This document shows positions 58,580-64,000 of a stretch of DNA of 64,000 nt, one piece after another. The first letter of the stretch is position 1; each line of letters opens with the position of its first letter. The position numbers and the translations under genes are program-made. The stretch comes from Owenia fusiformis. Taxonomy: Eukaryota > Annelida > Polychaeta > Sabellida > Oweniidae. Location: the NCBI GenBank assembly GCA_903813345.2, contig CAIIXF020000007.1, positions 28,943,564-29,007,563 of the forward strand, read 5' to 3'. The notes below the pieces were generated by a model, which was given only the letters and a program-made list of their open reading frames with translations, did no database searches and was not told the DNA's origin.

Positions 58580-61450
58580 TTTAATACCGCTGACATAGGC
58601 TTCAATATATTGCATGTATTGCCATCTTGTACGTTAATTTTTGTTACCAGCATCTTTATATAATGTTGCTCATAAACTTTCCATAGCATATCCTATCTTA
58701 ACCATCGTATTGTTTTAACTAACTTCGCACAGCTATGCGCTCGGTTTATTGGTAAAAGTGTCCACAAAAATATGTTACATTAAATAACTTGCCAGTAATT
58801 GTCCCGCCGATACAGTTTATTTTTGATATTTACAGTCCAGTTGCGAGAATAGTATATATCTTGAGCTGGCCGTGTGCCATTTACTTTTTGCCATCCGCTG
58901 AGCACGATTGCATTTACTATGAACGCCTATGGTAATTATGCACATATATTTATTAAGTGCAGGTGAATTCAGAGTTACGGTTTCATCCACTTCCAATGTC
59001 TAGCTGAAAATGAACTAACTAATTTAGATATGTTTTCAAAGATTGCCAATAGCGATATAGTTTAACATAACTGACAATTTCTATCATTATGTTCATTAAA
59101 TTAGTGTGTCATTACGATTTATTAATTGCATAGATTGTAATTGAGTTTTTACCTATAGAGATAAGGTACAAGGTATATAATTTGTATTGACAAAATTATT
59201 GGGCTTGCCTATGTCCTCAGCAAATACTTCAGTATCACCAGTTGTATGTTTGTTTTAAGGGTTTTCGTTTTAATGTCACTAATTATACGCAACTTTTGTT
59301 GATTACATCAGTTTTAGTTTTCCTTTGCGTGCACTATGTGATAGTTTTCAAAGTTCGTCGGTAGTATACGTTAAAATGTCTCTTGTGTATTTTTATTGAT
59401 ATTTCATTGATCCGAATATATCATTGATATTGGTTTTAGACATCGTATATGTTTAAGGCTATCATTTGCATTCGTCAGACTTCACTCCTTAAAAGGGAGC
59501 TTCGTCTTCTTATTATAAAATATCATTCTATTTGACTTCACAGGTTGTATTATTCAACCCACGGTGTTTTCAAATCGAGCTCTCTTCAAGGAACTATTTC
59601 CATGGTTTCTTTAGTCGCCTAAGTCACAGATATGAAGTGCAATTTGTTACAGAGGCCAAGTTCATCAGCCGTCAGGTAGTTGAAAATATGCGTCCAAAAA
59701 TATCAAAATGCGAAACATCGCCTTTCTTCTGATAAAATAGTTTCAAAGTTACATGATCGTTTTCAGCTTTCTTTGTACACTGCATGACTGCCTACTTTCC
59801 ATTACAATCAACAGAAATGCATAATTGTATGAAAATGATGGACTTGAAGATGACGAAAAAACGCTAAAAATTCCATTGGGTTGCTTTGGTTGACCTATTC
59901 TGACCCCACTCGACCTACTTTTGGAAATGAATATACATTCAAATAGACGGTGCCGGGGGTCAACTAAATTTATGGAAATGGCTTAGGGTTATGGTATAGG
60001 TTCATATATGTGACATTTCATACTTTACTTTAAATAATTTCGCTATATTTCGGGTATTATGAAATACTGTAGTTAAACACCATAAAGGTGTGATTTAATC
60101 AGCTAATGAATGGCGGATAAATACACCGAGGGTCGTTTGGTAAAATAACAGGCCACAATATAAGTGGTTTAACCATTGCATGGGGCTTTTAAACAAACAA
60201 AAGACTGTCACGCAAAATGAAAATCCAACATCAGTAAAAACTCCGCGGGTCAAAGTAACCAATTTCAATCAAACATCGATTTTTAACTATTGCCAAAGGT
60301 AATCGAAAGCCTATGTATATATTGATGAAAATATAAAATGGCAAGATCTGAAGATATCACAATCGAAAAAACAATACCAATACCAATACCAATTTTATTC
60401 ATAGTGAAGTCATAGCAATACATGTTGAAACACACATTTACCCTGTGTGAGAGGTTATCATACCTGCGTAGTCAAGAAGTGGGAGGGGAAGTCAGAGGGA
60501 CTTGTGGCTAGACTACCATATTTCTGATAGTTTTGCATGGACCGTTTTCTCTTTGTGATTATTTTGATTATTACATTTAGTTATTCATATTTCAAAATAT
60601 ACTCTTATGCTGACTTCCTCACACTGATAAGTTTGTTATGCTTGAGTTCAAAGGCAGCGACGGCGTTTATACACTCAACTTCATAAGTTTGGAAACGGGG
60701 AGTTTTCTTCGGATACCATATTACCAAAGTCTGTAAAGATGCAGAATTGAACACAATTGATTGTGCGGCCATCGAGCGGAATCCCCATTAGTTGACAAGT
60801 GTCAACACGTGCTTTGAATCAGGCAGCCAATCAGATTCATGATAAAAAATTTAAAGACCAATCAGAGGATTTCCACTGTTTATTCAAACTTCAGATCTTA
60901 TTAATTTCGACGAAAATAATTCGATTGTTCTGTACAAACGCAAAATTAGCACAAACAGCGGCAGATTTGGTACTTCTTTGTTGGTGAGTAGATAGGTAAA
61001 TATGTGATACCACTCAACATGCAAAAAAACTCCAGGACGGTTCTTAATTGTGCTTTCCTATCGCAATATCCTTTAATGTTTGTGTCTGTTCCTTAATTGC
61101 AATATTTCGGAAATTTATGACAAAGACGATTGTTATAAATCACCAAACACAAACAAATTTCTTAATGAGTCATCTAAAAGGAGACTTCCATTTGCCAAAC
61201 ATACAGAGGGGAGTGTACATATGATACGGTATAGCACAAAGCAGGCTGTTACGCGTATCTATCATATGCATCTACCACTGGAAAATACATCTACTTGACT
61301 TTTATGGAAATACATAGTCATTTCAAATGATAATAATCTTGATAAAAAATAACAATAGTTGTAATGAATATGAATAAGACAATCATGTTTTGTGCTGGCG
61401 GTAATGACTAATGATCAATTTTCACATCAGCTTTGAAGCTGGTGGATGCT
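58580..61450. other. Intergenic region, no gene recognised
   Basis: The promoter of the GH125 gene should be at its left edge. A short AATACC repeat occurs near 60372. Reading frames up to 72 codons (for example 61080-61298) show no domain or splice context. Confidence 0.4.
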
Positions 61451-61474
61451 ACATATAGTCTTGCTTCAAGACCA

Positions 61475-61800
61475 CACTCTTAAAAATGAATTACTTGAGT
61501 ATTTCCCAAGTATAAAAATTACTTAAAGTTAAATACTTAGTTTTACTTCATTTTACTTAGGTTTAACTTATATTGTCATTTTGAGTTCTGTCATTGCTTA
61601 ACTATGTAAATGAGTATTACAATTACTACAGTAAGTATTTCAATTTCTCTCCTTGCATTAGTAAATTCACCATAATTGAATTACTTAAAAATTACTTAAA
61701 AATTATTCAGTAGTTCAAGATTATTTAAGTAATTTTTGACTTAAAATGAGTAGTACAATTTCTCAATATAAGGAAATCCAAGTAATAATTTTTAAGAGTG
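61475..61800. mobile_element. MITE with CACTCTTAAAAATGAATTAC ends
   Basis: CACTCTTAAAAATGAATTAC at the left pairs with TAATAATTTTTAAGAGTG at the right; the interior repeats AATTACTT(A/G)A many times. An outer inverted pair, GTCTTGCTTCAA (61458-61469) and TTGAAGCAAGAC (61857-61868), suggests insertion into an older palindrome. Confidence 0.75.
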
Positions 61801-61992
61801 CATGGACGATCTTCTCTATCAACTGTGTTGTTTAGAAGAGAGACAGGTCTCCAGTATTGAAGCAAGACTATTGCTCTGTATTACATAAGTGCATTTAATA
61901 GTAATTAAATGAATTATAGGCTAATTATTCGATTCCATCCTTTTAAGCTATATTTAATATTATATAATATGTGCTAGTATGTGCAGCTATTA

Positions 61993-62625
61993 CAGGGTGT
62001 CCAAAAAAGGACCATGAGAAAGTTGAATAACTCGATCAATTTTGCATATTTTGCCTTGAAATTTAAGAATTATTTAATTCATTTAATGTGAATTTTGTTC
62101 TGAAAGTTTGATGATAATCTGTCAATTGTGTCAAAAACTACAGTCCTTTACAAAACATGCTCAAAGTGGGCACTTCTCTCTATGCACAAACGGATCCTAC
62201 GAACAAAGTTGTTAATATAAGGGTCACCTTCGAACCAAAAGGGACTGATGATTCCATGTTTCCTCATTGCCACCCAGGGAGTGCATTGTTCAGAATGCAA
62301 TGGATGCTGCAACACTTCACCAGGAGGATGTAAGCCCCAGTAGCAATTGTTTTTGGAACAAACTTGTCCATTCAGAAAGACATGTGTGTAGGAGGATCAT
62401 CAACAGCTTTGTTCGCCGGACTGAATTGTGCATAGAGATGAGATTTGCACATTTGGGGCATGTTTTGTAAGGAGCTGTAGTTTTTTACTCAATTGGTAGA
62501 TTATTATCAAACTTTCAAAACAAAATTCACATTAAATGAACTAAATAATTCTGAAATTTCAAGGCAAAATATGCAAAATTGACAGTTATTCAACTTTCTT
62601 ACGGTCCTGTTTTGTGGACACCCTG
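61993..62625. mobile_element. CAGGGTG-family Tc1/mariner remnant
   Basis: CAGGGTGTCCAAAAAAGGACC at 61993 pairs with the end at 62625, TA on both sides. The arms exceed 150 bp. Internally the plus frame 62267-62470 ends RRIINSFVRRTELCIEMRFAHLGHVL-like (given in part), with the IxSFxxRxxxCIE and GHxL spacing of mariner transposase C-termini. The catalytic part is deleted, so the element is dead. Confidence 0.75.
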
Positions 62626-62667
62626 TAAATTAACATACCGGAATAACTGGGAAATCTGGGAAATATA

Positions 62668-63269
62668 TCGGGTGTCCCAAAAAATGAGACACTTTTTGAC
62701 AAGTATTTTCTCGGCAAAAGATGAACAAAATATTTTGAAAATTTGTACAAAGTAGCCCAGGAGTATCGTTAGCAAGGTACAGAAATATGAAAAAGATCAG
62801 TTCAAGATAGCATGTCAAAATGCTAAGTAGGCATGACACACAGACAAGCTTTTTTCACTTATTTACAAATGCTATCACCTGATAGCTGGTACAAACACTA
62901 TAGAGGTCTTATCGCAGAGCTCCGGTGTAAAAGGGTAGGAGGTCCTCTCAAATTATGGTCCTACTCTCCATTGATTTATATGGTGACCTAAATACAACTC
63001 TTTCCCTTATTATCTTATACACAATCAGGGCCAATAAGGGCCGTTTAGAAAGGGGACCATAATCCCAAGGGGACCATAATTTCTTTGATTTTGACATGTT
63101 ATTTTGAATTTCTTATTTCTCGCAGAATATTTGCTTGATCGTTTTTATATTTTTTTACAACTCTCTATTGATACTCTCAGGCTAATTTGTACCTATTCTC
63201 AGTGAATTTGGTTAATCAATTGCCGAGAAAATACTTGGCAAAAAGTGTCTCATTTTTTGGGACACCCGA
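62668..63269. mobile_element. TCGGGTGTCCCAAAAAA element with a nested copy of the CCGGTGTAAAAG element
   Basis: TCGGGTGTCCCAAAAAATG at 62668 pairs with the complement ending at 63269; TA flanks both ends. The arms share GAGACACTTTTTG and AAGTATTTTCTCGGCAA. Positions 62922-63086 are a right-truncated second copy of the element nested at 10873-11045. Confidence 0.8.
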
Positions 63270-64000
63270 TATATCAGTGAATATGTCCAGTGATTATCGA
63301 GTTATTTATGAAGACATTCAACAAGTCAACAAGAAAATTGATTTAACACAAGACAATTTTCTATTCTTAAGGTCATGTCTAAGAAACATGCGAGATAAAT
63401 TGATTACTTTTCAAAGTGTGATTACAATGAACTATTTTATTTTGCTACTCATTACATCTACATTATTTTAGTTAAATTACTTAGAATTGAAACTCATGTC
63501 CAATTACAATTTAGTAAAAAAATCAACAATATAAACAACATATAACAGAATTTACTTGCGTGGTTATTACACTTCATTTGATTTCGTAAGTACAGATGTT
63601 GTACTACAAAGTATTTAAAGGGATCATTAATTTATTGTTTTCTCAAAATATTTCTTTGCCAAAATCATGGGAAGATTTCATCTAAACAACCTTAAAACAT
63701 TTGACCTCATCTGTACTGTGAACTAACCATTTGTGATCATTGTTATCAGTTATTTTATCTCCATCAGTTAAAATTATAAATTATGCAGATAAGAATGTCT
63801 TGTTAATTTAAGTGAAAATATACCTATTGTGTTTATGCAAATATATGATAACTAACTTGTCGCTTTTGCAATACAATATATTGTGGGTTGGTCCTAAGGG
63901 TGTATCGATTATTTGAAATGTCAGCTGTCTGCACCATACGCGGCCTGTGGTCTAGGTCACGCTTGGAGTATCACTATTTGGCTGGCTTCGAAAATAATTC
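63270..64000. other. Right edge of window, no gene recognised
   Basis: A plus-strand frame runs from 63187 through the transposon end to 63471. Its last 60 codons (YEDIQQVNKKIDLTQ, LRNMRDKLITFQ) could be helical, but there is no start or splice support outside the element. Confidence 0.3.

Noticed and set aside
1-64000. CRISPR arrays, prokaryotic operons, intact tRNA or rRNA genes
   Set aside because: The tandem arrays have no spacers, genes have spliceosomal introns, and the only tRNA-like sequence (34736-34798) has a degenerate B box.

Overview
The window is metazoan nuclear DNA: AT-rich, with GT-AG introns, three animal-type genes all on the minus strand, and dense miniature transposons. 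The gene set and repeat spectrum fit a marine invertebrate, deuterostome or lophotrochozoan; the species cannot be fixed from sequence alone.

Region 1 (about 160-21000, minus) is a complete PAN2 gene, the catalytic subunit of the PAN2-PAN3 poly(A) nuclease. I reconstructed 25 coding exons whose phases all join and whose summed length, 3564 nt, gives 1187 aa plus stop. It has a WD40 domain, a linker, a pseudo-ubiquitin-hydrolase domain with a CCCH-like finger spliced in, and an intact DEDDh exonuclease. The most unusual point is intron 19: thirty 70-bp tandem copies of the splice acceptor plus first 37 nt of exon 20. Smaller junction duplications sit at exon 10 (acceptor) and exon 4 (donor).

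Region 2 (20.8-33 kb) is mainly regulatory and repetitive. A 135-bp inverted repeat carries the PAN2 5'UTR splice donor on both strands, 3 kb apart, around a promoter-like segment and a candidate divergent first exon. Then come large nested palindromic elements (25.4-28.8 kb) and a broken C48/Ulp1 protease-PHD gene.

Region 3 (33.4-42.5 kb, minus) is an EMI-domain collagen gene of the EMID1/COL26A1 type: six exons, 752 aa, with signal sequence, C-terminal half of an EMI domain, eleven 10-residue GPYN repeats, a Gly-X-Y domain with a Gly-His tract, and a coiled-coil tail.

Region 4 (43-54 kb) is gene-poor, with mariner-like remnants, minisatellites and a foldback element.

Region 5 (54.0-58.6 kb, minus) is a 1420-codon single-exon gene for a type II membrane protein with two tandem GH125 (Mug157-like alpha-mannosidase) domains. 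The first looks active; the second has lost several conserved active-site positions and looks like a pseudoenzyme.

Region 6 (58.6-64 kb) is intergenic with three DNA-transposon remnants. A family of elements beginning CAGGGTG and flanked by TA recurs across the window. The three genes show no operon-like link.
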